Source of the DNA: Verrucomicrobia bacterium LW23
Lineage (GTDB): Bacteria > Verrucomicrobiota > Verrucomicrobiia > Methylacidiphilales > UBA1321
Direction: 5' to 3'
Assembly: GCA_003054695.1 (NCBI GenBank)
Contig: QAZA01000012.1
Coordinates: 1-64,000, forward strand
DNA: 64,000 nt
Shown one piece after another: positions 7,969-16,376 of the stretch; position 1 is the first letter of the stretch; every line of letters begins with the position of its first letter. The notes beneath the pieces are model-generated. The model saw only the letters and a program-made list of their open reading frames with translations. It was not told the origin of the DNA and searched no databases. Both the position numbers and the translations under genes were made by a program.

Positions 7969-8952
7969 ATGAACTCCCCCCGGCCCGTCCCCGTCACTGT
8001 ACTCACCGGCTTCCTTGGCAGCGGCAAAACCACGCTGCTTAACCGCATCCTTACGGAGCAACACGGCAAGAAAATTGCGGTGATTGAGAACGAGTTCGGC
8101 GAAATCGGCATCGATAACGAGCTCGTCATCCGCGCGGAGGAAGAAGTGTTTGAGATGAATAATGGCTGCATTTGCTGCTCCGTGCGCGGCGATCTGCTCC
8201 GCATCCTGGGCCGCCTGATGCGCCGCAAAAAGCAGCTGGACGCCGTGCTGATCGAGACGACCGGCCTGGCCGATCCCGGCCCGGTGACGCAAACTTTCTT
8301 TGCCGACGCCGAACTGCGCAGCGCCTACCAGCTGGACGCAATCGTCACCGTCGTCGACGCCAAGCACGTGCTGCAACACCTGGACACCGACGCGGAGTGC
8401 CTCAAGCAGATCGGCTTTGCCGACATTGTGCTCCTCAACAAGATCGACCTGGTGACGACGGAGGAGCTGGATGCGCTGGAAGCTAAACTGCGCGGCATCA
8501 ACAGCTTTGCGCAGTATTACCGCACAAAGGACGCCGCCGTGGATCTTGAGAAGATCCTCGACGTCGGCGCGTTCGACCTTAACCGCAAGCTGGAGTACGA
8601 CCCGAACCTGCTGGACGAAAGCGCCCACATCCACAACAACGAGGTTGGCAGCGTTGGCCTGCGCTTTGATAAACCGTTGGATACCAAGAAGCTGGATGTG
8701 TGGCTGGGCACGCTGCTCCGCACCCGTGGGCCGGATATCTACCGCCTTAAAGGCATCCTGAATGTGGCCGGCAATCCCAGGCGCATGGTCTTTCAGGGCG
8801 TGCACATGCAGATGGAAGGCCGCCAGGGCGAGCCCTGGGGCGCCGCCGAACCGCGAGAAAGCAAAATCGTGTTCATCGGCAAAAACCTCAATCGCAACGA
8901 GTTACGCGCCGGCCTGGAAGGCTGCGTGGCGGAGCCGGTTGCCGTGGCGTAA
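7969..8952 (+). CDS. COG0523 family GTPase (CobW/YjiA-like metal chaperone)
   Basis: A 327-residue G3E-family P-loop GTPase. The Walker A motif GFLGSGKTT is at residues 13-21, the metal-binding C-I-C-C motif around residue 67, the Walker B/ETTG region around residue 100 (LIETTGLADP), and the guanine-specificity motif NKID near 155. The C-terminal CobW_C domain (about 215-320) is present. Such proteins deliver or insert zinc, cobalt or other metals into client proteins. No cobalamin-synthesis genes are nearby, so a zinc-related YjiA/ZNG-like role is as likely as CobW. The gene is monocistronic and converges on the alginate-lyase-like gene. Confidence 0.9.
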   Translation: MNSPRPVPVTVLTGFLGSGKTTLLNRILTEQHGKKIAVIENEFGEIGIDNELVIRAEEEVFEMNNGCICCSVRGDLLRILGRLMRRKKQLDAVLIETTGLADPGPVTQTFFADAELRSAYQLDAIVTVVDAKHVLQHLDTDAECLKQIGFADIVLLNKIDLVTTEELDALEAKLRGINSFAQYYRTKDAAVDLEKILDVGAFDLNRKLEYDPNLLDESAHIHNNEVGSVGLRFDKPLDTKKLDVWLGTLLRTRGPDIYRLKGILNVAGNPRRMVFQGVHMQMEGRQGEPWGAAEPRESKIVFIGKNLNRNELRAGLEGCVAEPVAVA

Positions 8953-8965
8953 AGATTTTCTTCCT

Positions 8966-9053
8966 CACCCAGGGCTTACGCCCTGGGCTCCAGGCTTTCG
9001 CGCCTTTGTCGCTTCGGAGGTTAACGGTGTCCTCACGCCAATTGAAACCGCTC
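8966..9053 (+). repeat. Dispersed palindromic repeat, partial copy 1
   Basis: The segment starts with a perfect hairpin (CCCAGGGC-ttac-GCCCTGGG, 8968-8987), followed by 'ggctttcgcgcc', '...cgcttcggag' and an end 'attgaaaccgctct'. The same series appears at 22502-22690 and 26721-27023. Only the hairpin and right arm are present here. It lies between two convergent genes, so the hairpin could also stop transcription from both sides. Confidence 0.6.
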
Positions 9054-9090
9054 TACGCTGCTCTAAACGACTCCCCTGCATCGTTCCGGC

Positions 9091-11865
9091 TTAGTTTTCG
9101 AGGGGATCCTCCACGCGTTCACCGACGATCCGGAACTCGGCGATTTCGAAGATGCCGTAGGCTCTGGCGGGCATGAACAGGCGAAGATAGCGGTAGGCGT
9201 TCTTCTGTTCCTCCTTTCTTACCGCCAGGGTCTGCAGCTCCGCGCTGCTTACCGCTTTGTTTTCGGTCAACAGCGTCCAGTTTGTGTTGTCATTGGAGCC
9301 ATAGACCTCGGACTGCGCTACGCGGATGGGGAAACCATCACGGGCCTGGATTCGGAACGCCTCGCATCGGACTTTGAACTGATCGCCAAAATCCAGCAGG
9401 ATATTCTTGTCCTTGCCCCACAGGCCGCCGAAGGACAGAGGGTCGTTGTCGGCCATTTTACTGACGCCGAGTTTTGCGTCCGTTGACGCCTTGCGGTAGT
9501 CCACGGTGCCGTCAGGCAATTGCCGGGTAAGGAGCTCCAAGGCGTCCGCCGCCTGTTTAAGGGCCGTCAGATCGCGGGACTTAAGCGCATTCTTGAACGC
9601 CCTCTCCGTTGCCGATACATACCGCTTGCTGGAGTCGAAGGCGCGAGCCACATGGGCCAGCGCTGCGTCCAGATCGGCGGCCACATGGATGTCTACGCGA
9701 AGTGTCCTTACGGTAGTGCCGCTGCGCGCCATGATGTAGAGCACGTGGTCGCCCTTTTGCTGAGCCGAGGGCGTCCACGAAAGTGTGCCGGTTGCGGAGA
9801 CAAACTCTGCGCCTGCGGGAAGATTAAGAGCGGTGCAAGTAACTGTGTCCGTGCCACTTGTCGCGGTAAACACATGGCGCAGGTTATTACCCACAAATGT
9901 GGGGATCGACACGTTCTGCCCCGCTGCGCCAAGGGTGATGGAGCGCACGGCGGACGGTTCGGTTTCGACACGGTCGAAGTCAATTGTTGCGGCGCCTTGC
10001 AGGGGGGTCGCCTGGATATAGACGAAGTCGCGGCCATCCATATCCACAACCACGTTGCTCCACTCGCCTTTGGTGTCGGGCACGTATATCTCCTGAACGC
10101 TGCCACGCCGGGCATAATCCTCGTCGAGGTAAAAGTTCAGTTTCACAAAGGAGCTGGAGCGGAGGCGCAAGCCGGCACCCTGCGGAAAGCGGGTGGTGGC
10201 CAGCATGGTGCGAGGGTTCTTGCCGAGGGTCATTCGCACATAGCCGGTGCCATCGGTATCCTTAAGCACCTTAAGGGGCGCGTCATCCGGGCGGCCGGGA
10301 TAGACGTCGCCCGGCATGGCGTGCGCGGACAGATCGACATACTTGTGCTCAAACTGGCGGCCATCCACCGGAACGCCGTCGCGCGTTACCTCCAGCGGCG
10401 CAAGCTCTTGCGCCAAGGCGCGCCTGGCTTTCTCCGGGTCCGGCGCCGCACTGGATGCGGAGGCGGGGAGCCCGATCCAGAAATCGAATGCGTAGTTGTG
10501 GAGTTGATCCAGATATCTTCCGGATCTGATAGTCTGCTCCCTGTCTGCGGCGGTGGAGTCGAATGCGACCTTGATGTACCGATACGGGCCGGTCTCCATG
10601 TCAAAGCCGGACGCTTTATAGTAGTAGTAACCTGCGGGTATCCCGTTGCCTCCGATAGAGCCCCGGCCAAAGTAGCTGATCTGATTATAGGTCACCATGT
10701 TGTTTGGGGAGGTCTCGGAATACGTTGGTGTCCACGGCAGGCCGTATCCGATGTTGTACTTGGCAAACAGCGCAGCCCCTTTCGGCAGGCGGTCGTCCAT
10801 AAAGTGGATGGGGGAAACTCCATCGTCCGCCGTGGTTACCGTGCCGTGGACCGGATCGACCTTCGTTCTGTGAAATTCGATGGTCTTGACCATCATCAAT
10901 AGGTTATCGATGTTGCCCCCTGCGTGGGGCTGGTCGCGCCCCATTTCCACCACCTGCAGCCGGGGCTCGACCGGCTCGCCCGTCTTATCATTGCGGGTAA
11001 CCATGCGGATCTGTTGCTTGATCGACCCGTTTCGCCCCTGGTTCGCGCTTGTGGCGTTGACCGTGGTCCATTCCACGGCCTGCTTGTAATCTTCCGCCTC
11101 ATTGCCGAGGATTGTCGAAGCCAGGTATCCCATAATCGCGTAGGAGTGCTGGTTCATGAAGTACCCTTTGGACTCGATGCAGTTCTTCCTGATCGGATAA
11201 AAGCAGTTCTTTTGCAGAGCGTCGACCATCTCCTCCGTTACCGCCAGCTTTGCATCCTTTGGAGTGGTCGCCCGCAGAATATCCGCGGCGGTGCAGAAGG
11301 TGTACACGTACTTGCCGATCTTGATATGACTGTCGGGAAACGCGCGGGGGAAAAAGCTCTCCTCGGTGCGTGATCCGTACCAGCGGATGATTTCCACCGG
11401 CGTTTTGCGATACTCCTCGTTTCCCGTGACGACGTACAGAATGGTATGGACCCAGGCCAGATGGGCGTCGTTGGCAAATGCTCCGATGCCGCCATTGTTG
11501 GTGATTTGCCGGACCAGCCGGGGCTTATTGTCCAGCTTAGCGAAGCGCGTGCGGCGCATTCCCTCGAAGCAATCCACCCAGGGAGAGACGCCGGCGAGCA
11601 CCTTCTCCCGCATGACGGCCAGCGTCCTGGCGTTGCAACTGATGCCGGGATGGACAAAACCCTGCGGCGAAACCGTCTCCCGCAACTCCACGACATTGTC
11701 GGTCAGAATCGTCTTCTGGTCCTGAGCCGCGGCTTTTGCGACTGGAAGGATGAAGATCGCGGAGGACAGACAAAGCACACCGAGTCTGCGCAACATGCCC
11801 ATTCGCGGATGAACGTTGGTCTTGGCTACGGGATTCGTCGTGGAAGAGGTAGGCATGGCTGTCAT
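9091..11865 (-). CDS. Secreted alginate-lyase-like polysaccharide lyase with C-terminal F5/8C-like domain
   Basis: A 924-residue exported protein. A signal peptide core lies at about residues 26-47 (ending K-A-A-A-Q). Residues ~70-480 resemble the (alpha/alpha) alginate-lyase family (PF05426-like), including 'WVHTILYVVTGNEEY' and the N-Q-H-S-Y-A segment that carries the catalytic Asn/His/Tyr region in this fold. Next come a beta-rich region, a putative Ig-like repeat (about 645-720) and a C-terminal discoidin (F5/8 type C)-like domain (about 800-915). It is the third gene of a minus-strand operon after two GH43 genes (67-bp gap). It probably cleaves uronic-acid-containing glycans. Met22 (11802) is an alternative start. 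Confidence 0.75.
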   Translation of the reverse strand: MTAMPTSSTTNPVAKTNVHPRMGMLRRLGVLCLSSAIFILPVAKAAAQDQKTILTDNVVELRETVSPQGFVHPGISCNARTLAVMREKVLAGVSPWVDCFEGMRRTRFAKLDNKPRLVRQITNNGGIGAFANDAHLAWVHTILYVVTGNEEYRKTPVEIIRWYGSRTEESFFPRAFPDSHIKIGKYVYTFCTAADILRATTPKDAKLAVTEEMVDALQKNCFYPIRKNCIESKGYFMNQHSYAIMGYLASTILGNEAEDYKQAVEWTTVNATSANQGRNGSIKQQIRMVTRNDKTGEPVEPRLQVVEMGRDQPHAGGNIDNLLMMVKTIEFHRTKVDPVHGTVTTADDGVSPIHFMDDRLPKGAALFAKYNIGYGLPWTPTYSETSPNNMVTYNQISYFGRGSIGGNGIPAGYYYYKASGFDMETGPYRYIKVAFDSTAADREQTIRSGRYLDQLHNYAFDFWIGLPASASSAAPDPEKARRALAQELAPLEVTRDGVPVDGRQFEHKYVDLSAHAMPGDVYPGRPDDAPLKVLKDTDGTGYVRMTLGKNPRTMLATTRFPQGAGLRLRSSSFVKLNFYLDEDYARRGSVQEIYVPDTKGEWSNVVVDMDGRDFVYIQATPLQGAATIDFDRVETEPSAVRSITLGAAGQNVSIPTFVGNNLRHVFTATSGTDTVTCTALNLPAGAEFVSATGTLSWTPSAQQKGDHVLYIMARSGTTVRTLRVDIHVAADLDAALAHVARAFDSSKRYVSATERAFKNALKSRDLTALKQAADALELLTRQLPDGTVDYRKASTDAKLGVSKMADNDPLSFGGLWGKDKNILLDFGDQFKVRCEAFRIQARDGFPIRVAQSEVYGSNDNTNWTLLTENKAVSSAELQTLAVRKEEQKNAYRYLRLFMPARAYGIFEIAEFRIVGERVEDPLEN

Positions 11866-11932
11866 GTATGGGCTGGGATTTTCACAAAGGTGATGGAATG
11901 CGTGGACTTGGAAGTGAGCATCTGCGGGTGGA

Positions 11933-13324
11933 TCAATAGACGCGGAATTCCCACAGTCCCGGGGTTCCCTTGAGCACGGTGAGTCGCAGGTACCTTGCCG
12001 TTACCGCTTTCGCATCGCGGTGGGGAGAGCGCAGGATGACGTCCTCGTGGCCGCCGTAGGGTTGCCAGGTGGCGCCGTCAAGTGACCACTCCAGCTTGTA
12101 GGCGTGGCCGGCGGCCGGCTTGACGAAATACGCTTCTGTACGAGTAATCGGGCGCGGTTTGCCAAGGTCAATCTGCCACCACGGGGAGGGATCCTTGTCC
12201 GCCGCCATCCATCGGCTGCCGTTGGAGTCGTCCGTTGCCCAGGTGGGAAGGAAGCTCTCGACGCGATCGAGCGTTTTGTCCGCGTTGGGCTTGATCCGCT
12301 CGTCAGGGTGAGTCGATGATGCGGTGGCGGTGCAACCTATGGCGAGATTCGGCATCTTCTCCACAGTGGGGCGCAGTGCTCCCACACCCTGGCTTGTAAT
12401 GTTTATGGGCTGGATGGTCCCGTCCGCGTTGAAGGTGAGCTTTTGGGCGTACACCTGGCGGTTGGTGCTGCCGCGGCCATACTCCAGGTGAATGAAGTAC
12501 CAGTCTTCCGACCCCTGCGGATGGAAAAAGCATCCGTGGCCCGGGCCGAAAACACCGGTTTGGTGATTCGTCTTTGCGATAATCTTGTCCGCAGGAATAG
12601 TCCACGGGCCCAGAGGGGAAGTGCGGCTCATCATGTACGCGTAGGCGTAGACTTCGTTGCCGCCCAGCGTGTAGAGGTAATAGTAGATACCGTTGCGCTT
12701 GAAGAGGAACGGCCCCTCGGAGTAGGCATTCTCGCCGGTGTCAACCGTCACTACCGGGCCTTCCGGGCCGGAGAGGTCGTCCTTCAGTTTCACAATCCGG
12801 CGGCGCGAATAAGTCATGTAGCGCTGGCCGTCGTCATCGATAAACACCTCGGCGTCGATGGAGCTCTTCTGGTCGATCGGAAAGGGTTGCCAGCCTGAAT
12901 CCGGGAAAATATCCTTGCCATCAAGCGTGCGAAACGGACCCTCGGGAGCATCCGCCACCACAGCGGTTATCTTGCCGTCGAGCGTGGGGAAAAGATAGTA
13001 ACGGCCTTTGTAAGGCAGGAGAGTGCTGGGCGCCCAGAACTTAGCCTGGAAGTTATCCGGAAAAATGGAGCCCTCAAAGGACCAGTTAACGAAGTCCTTC
13101 GACTTCCATACCACGGGCGTGCCGGACGTGCTCAGGTGCCGGCCCCAGCCGTCTGTGGTGGCGTAAAGATAGAACGTGCCGTTCAGATCGATGATGGTGG
13201 GATCAGCCACCAGATCCGGGATGAGCGGCTTGCCGAAAGGGTGCGGTTGCTGAGCAATCGCGGAGCAGGTGAAGCCTGTGATCATGGCAAGATGAAGGAG
13301 ATATTTTTTGGCGGTTGAAGTCAT
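11933..13324 (-). CDS. GH43 family glycosidase with F5/8C domain
   Basis: A 463-residue secreted protein with a signal peptide ending near C-S-A-I-A-Q-Q (residue 26). The five-bladed beta-propeller of glycoside hydrolase family 43 spans about residues 28-325. The three acidic residues expected for catalysis are in LVADPTI (general base), IDAEVFID (pKa modulator) and SEGPFLFK (general acid). A C-terminal discoidin-like carbohydrate-binding domain follows (about 355-460). GH43 members are mostly arabinofuranosidases, xylosidases or galactosidases; the substrate is not assigned. It is the middle gene of the operon. Confidence 0.85.
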   Translation of the reverse strand: MTSTAKKYLLHLAMITGFTCSAIAQQPHPFGKPLIPDLVADPTIIDLNGTFYLYATTDGWGRHLSTSGTPVVWKSKDFVNWSFEGSIFPDNFQAKFWAPSTLLPYKGRYYLFPTLDGKITAVVADAPEGPFRTLDGKDIFPDSGWQPFPIDQKSSIDAEVFIDDDGQRYMTYSRRRIVKLKDDLSGPEGPVVTVDTGENAYSEGPFLFKRNGIYYYLYTLGGNEVYAYAYMMSRTSPLGPWTIPADKIIAKTNHQTGVFGPGHGCFFHPQGSEDWYFIHLEYGRGSTNRQVYAQKLTFNADGTIQPINITSQGVGALRPTVEKMPNLAIGCTATASSTHPDERIKPNADKTLDRVESFLPTWATDDSNGSRWMAADKDPSPWWQIDLGKPRPITRTEAYFVKPAAGHAYKLEWSLDGATWQPYGGHEDVILRSPHRDAKAVTARYLRLTVLKGTPGLWEFRVY

Positions 13325-13363
13325 GGCGTAACGTAAAGTGAAGCGTTGGGGATTGAGGTTTTC

Positions 13364-15004
13364 TTACCGGTTCTCACCGTGCGCGTTCGCAACTGCCGCC
13401 TCGCGCGGAGACTGGCCTTTGTAGTCGTAGTGCAGGAAGTCGACATCCACGTAGCCGGCATCCTGCTTGTTATTGAAGGAGTAGACGCCGATGCGGTCGC
13501 CGCGGTAATTTCCCCAGGAGAGCTGGTACTGGGGGCCGAACTCCGTGAAATTCTTGCCATCCGTGCTGTAAGCATACCGGCTCAGCCCGTCGAGGCCCCA
13601 CGTGGAGCGCAGCCACAGATCATTGCCGGCAATCTCCGGGCCCGCGGTAAGCTGGCCGTTTTCGCGGTATTGAAGGCGGCGGACGGTGCCGTCCTGCACA
13701 ACGCCCAGGGCGGAGTGAGTCTTGGCGAAGTGGCAAAGTCCCGCGTTTTGCCCGTCGGCCATGCCGGACAGATCCAGCTTAAGCAGCACGCGGTTGTCCG
13801 AGGTACGGAAGCACCGCTGGGTTAGGGTGTTGCCGGCCTTCATCAGATTATCCGGCTGCAGGGGGCGAAAAGCGTGAAGGCGCAGAAAACCTGGGCGCTC
13901 GGTCAGCGACCATTTGCCGGCGCGAGGCTGGTAGTTCCACTCCCATTGCACGGCCATCTGCGGCGCGCTGAAGTCGTCGGAGGATTGAGGCGTTACGCGT
14001 TTGCCATCCAACGGCTTTTTCCCGCTCCACACCATCGTGCCCGGCTTGCCTTCATTATCTGTCTTGCCGGGGATGGGCCAGCCGTCAATCCAAGTGACAG
14101 GGAACAGGCTGGCGACGCGTCCATCCCACGAGCCGTTGCCGTGATGCGTGAAGAAGTACCAGTCGCCCTTGACTGTATCCACAATGCCACCCTGATTCGG
14201 CTCCCGCGTGTCACGATTCTGATCCGTAAGCTGCCGCCGCTCCGTGTAGGGGCCCATCACGCTTTTGGAGCGCTGCATCATGACGACGCGGGCGCCCTTT
14301 ACCTCGCTGAAGAAGTGATAATACCAGCCGTTGATTTTGAGAAGCTTGTTCGCCTCCCGATGCGCGCCTTCGTTGATTTGCGTGCGCGTTTCCGGCACGA
14401 TATCCTTGCCATCGGGTGTGAGCTTCCAGATGTAGGTCTTGCAGTTATCCGCAAAGTGGGTGCCGACGAAATATCCCTGCCCGTCGTCATCCCAAAAGGG
14501 ACAGCAGTCGTCCCAGCCCCTGCTCTTCAGCACCTGATGCAGCGGCTCCCAGGGACCGGTGGCGGTTGGCGCGCTTGTCATAAAGTAGCCCTCATCCGGC
14601 GTACCAAAGTAGATCCAGAACCGACCCTTGGCGTGGCGGATTGCGCCCGCCCAGACGCCTTTGCCGTAGCGATTCATCCTGTCCCAGTTCAGTTCCGGCC
14701 CAATCTGGGTTACGTCGCTGATGGCATGGCCCAGAATCGTCCAGTTCACCAGGTCGCGCGAGTGCAGGATAATCATGCCCGGAGAGAACTGGAAGGTGGA
14801 GGAGATCGCGTAATAGTCCTCGCCCACCCGGATGCAATCCAGATCGCTGTAGTCCGACGGAAGAACGGGGTTGCGATACGTTCCATCTCCCAGATCCCCC
14901 CATTGGTTCCAGTCGCCCCACTTCTCCGGGGCGTCCGCGCCTGTTGCGCCCTGAAAAGCGAGAAAAGAGGTGGCGATAACAGCAAAGGTGGCGAGTAACT
15001 TCAT
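13364..15004 (-). CDS. GH43 beta-xylosidase/arabinofuranosidase-like enzyme
   Basis: A 546-residue secreted protein starting with a signal peptide (MKLLATFAV..., cleaved near A-T-G-A). The GH43 propeller (about residues 35-330) has the base Asp in YSDLDCIRV, the second Asp in DDCCPFWDDDG and the acid Glu in GAHREANKL. The C-terminal 200 residues form the beta-sandwich typical of the xylosidase branch (GH43_C2/DUF1349-like). The start at 15004 is chosen because upstream codons run through the promoter region shared with the divergent AraC gene. It is the first gene of the operon and likely releases xylose or arabinose from side chains. Confidence 0.88.
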   Translation of the reverse strand: MKLLATFAVIATSFLAFQGATGADAPEKWGDWNQWGDLGDGTYRNPVLPSDYSDLDCIRVGEDYYAISSTFQFSPGMIILHSRDLVNWTILGHAISDVTQIGPELNWDRMNRYGKGVWAGAIRHAKGRFWIYFGTPDEGYFMTSAPTATGPWEPLHQVLKSRGWDDCCPFWDDDGQGYFVGTHFADNCKTYIWKLTPDGKDIVPETRTQINEGAHREANKLLKINGWYYHFFSEVKGARVVMMQRSKSVMGPYTERRQLTDQNRDTREPNQGGIVDTVKGDWYFFTHHGNGSWDGRVASLFPVTWIDGWPIPGKTDNEGKPGTMVWSGKKPLDGKRVTPQSSDDFSAPQMAVQWEWNYQPRAGKWSLTERPGFLRLHAFRPLQPDNLMKAGNTLTQRCFRTSDNRVLLKLDLSGMADGQNAGLCHFAKTHSALGVVQDGTVRRLQYRENGQLTAGPEIAGNDLWLRSTWGLDGLSRYAYSTDGKNFTEFGPQYQLSWGNYRGDRIGVYSFNNKQDAGYVDVDFLHYDYKGQSPREAAVANAHGENR

Positions 15005-15347
15005 AAAGTGGCGTGTTGCTTTTGCATGCGAGGCAGGCGTAGCTTTAAGTATATTACGGATATCGGCCAAAGCCGCGACAAGATCGACAACAATGCCTGC
15101 AAGCCGAAACTTGTGGAGTTGATCGTAGAAAGAGAAAGCGCGCGCGTGAATGGCCCTCATTGACAGGTCCATGTCGGATTTTTGCGATTCGCCGTGCCGA
15201 TCTGCCTGCGCATCTGCAAGATACAAACCCGGCGCTTTACTGTGTAACCGAGAGGTGTTTTGAAGGTATGCAAAGAATGCAATAACTTCTTCCTGAATCC
15301 GTGACGGCTGTGTCGTCGTCGCCGTCGTCCCCAAAAAGAGTAAAGCC
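15005..15347. promoter_or_regulatory. Divergent promoter region between GH43 operon and AraC regulator
   Basis: This 343-bp gap contains the start sites of both the minus-strand lyase/GH43 operon and the plus-strand regulator. An AT-rich stretch (taagtatatta, about 15046-15056) could hold a -10 element. The layout suggests that the regulator controls the operon from here. No clear operator repeat was found by eye. Confidence 0.4.
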
Positions 15348-16229
15348 ATGTTTATTGAATCCACACTTCCCCCGTTTTCCTCGCAAGTCACGGATACCAC
15401 CTATGCTTACCTGGACATGAAACCGCGCTCCGCGGCGGGCGTTGTGGTGTCGTGCGGGGGAGTGGAGCGGTGCACGCACGGATACCGAGTCGAAAGGGAC
15501 GGCTACCGCTGCTTTGGGCTTGAGTTCGTAGCCGAGGGATCTGGAACCCTCGTCCTGGCGGGCAAGGAATATCGCCTTCGTCCCGGCAACTGCTTTACGT
15601 ACGGCCCGGGGGTTGCCCATACCCTTGTATCCGACCCCACGCGGCCCATGCGCAAATACTTCGTGGACTTCTTCGGGCATGAAAGCCGACGGATTTTCGA
15701 GCAGGCTGGGCTCACCCCTCCATGGTTCGGGACACCGGCCAGCGCCAGTATGGTGCAAAGTCTCTTTGAGGATATGCTTCGCGAGGCCCGCAGCAACGTT
15801 CCTGCTCGCAAGGACCTGGCGTCCGCCTATTTGCGCGTGCTCCTCCTCAAGTGCGGCGACGTGATGCCACAATCGGAGAGGCCCCATACCCGGGCCTACG
15901 CAACACTCCAGCGTGCTCTGGACATCATGGAAAAGCAGTACGCAACCCTGCATTCCATGTCGGATCTGGCCGCGGCATCCTGTGTGGATCCCGCGCACTT
16001 GTGCCGCCTGTTTTCCCGGTTTCGCAAGGAGTCGCCGCTCCGCTCCCTTATCCGCCGCAAACTGGATGCGGCAGCCCTCCTGCTGGTGAAGGACGGCGTT
16101 ATGGTGAAAGAGGTAGCCGCGGCCGTGGGCTTTGAGGATGCCTACTATTTTTCCAAGCAGTTCCGCAAAGCCTTTGGCTGCAGCCCGACCGATTTCCGGA
16201 AGGAACGGGCCACGAGCGTGACGTTGTAA
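15348..16229 (+). CDS. AraC family transcriptional regulator
   Basis: A 293-residue regulator with an N-terminal cupin-like sugar-sensing domain (residues ~20-130; 'LRPGNCFTYGPGVAHTL') and two C-terminal helix-turn-helix motifs (about 190-288). The second has the signature VAAAVGFEDAYYFSKQFRKAFGCSP. It is transcribed away from the GH43/lyase operon and toward the GH97 and GH43 genes. It is the likely local activator that responds to a sugar released by these enzymes. Confidence 0.9.
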   Translation: MFIESTLPPFSSQVTDTTYAYLDMKPRSAAGVVVSCGGVERCTHGYRVERDGYRCFGLEFVAEGSGTLVLAGKEYRLRPGNCFTYGPGVAHTLVSDPTRPMRKYFVDFFGHESRRIFEQAGLTPPWFGTPASASMVQSLFEDMLREARSNVPARKDLASAYLRVLLLKCGDVMPQSERPHTRAYATLQRALDIMEKQYATLHSMSDLAAASCVDPAHLCRLFSRFRKESPLRSLIRRKLDAAALLLVKDGVMVKEVAAAVGFEDAYYFSKQFRKAFGCSPTDFRKERATSVTL

Positions 16230-16376
16230 GTCTTGCCGGCACGATAAAGGGCAAAGCCGATCTATCTGTGCCACAAGGCGTTCCATGGCCGGTGGGCACT
16301 CTGCGAGTGAGAAAGTCAGGAGCGCATTCCCATGTTTAGGCGCCAACGCATTATTTGCCGCTCTGAAATCAAATCT

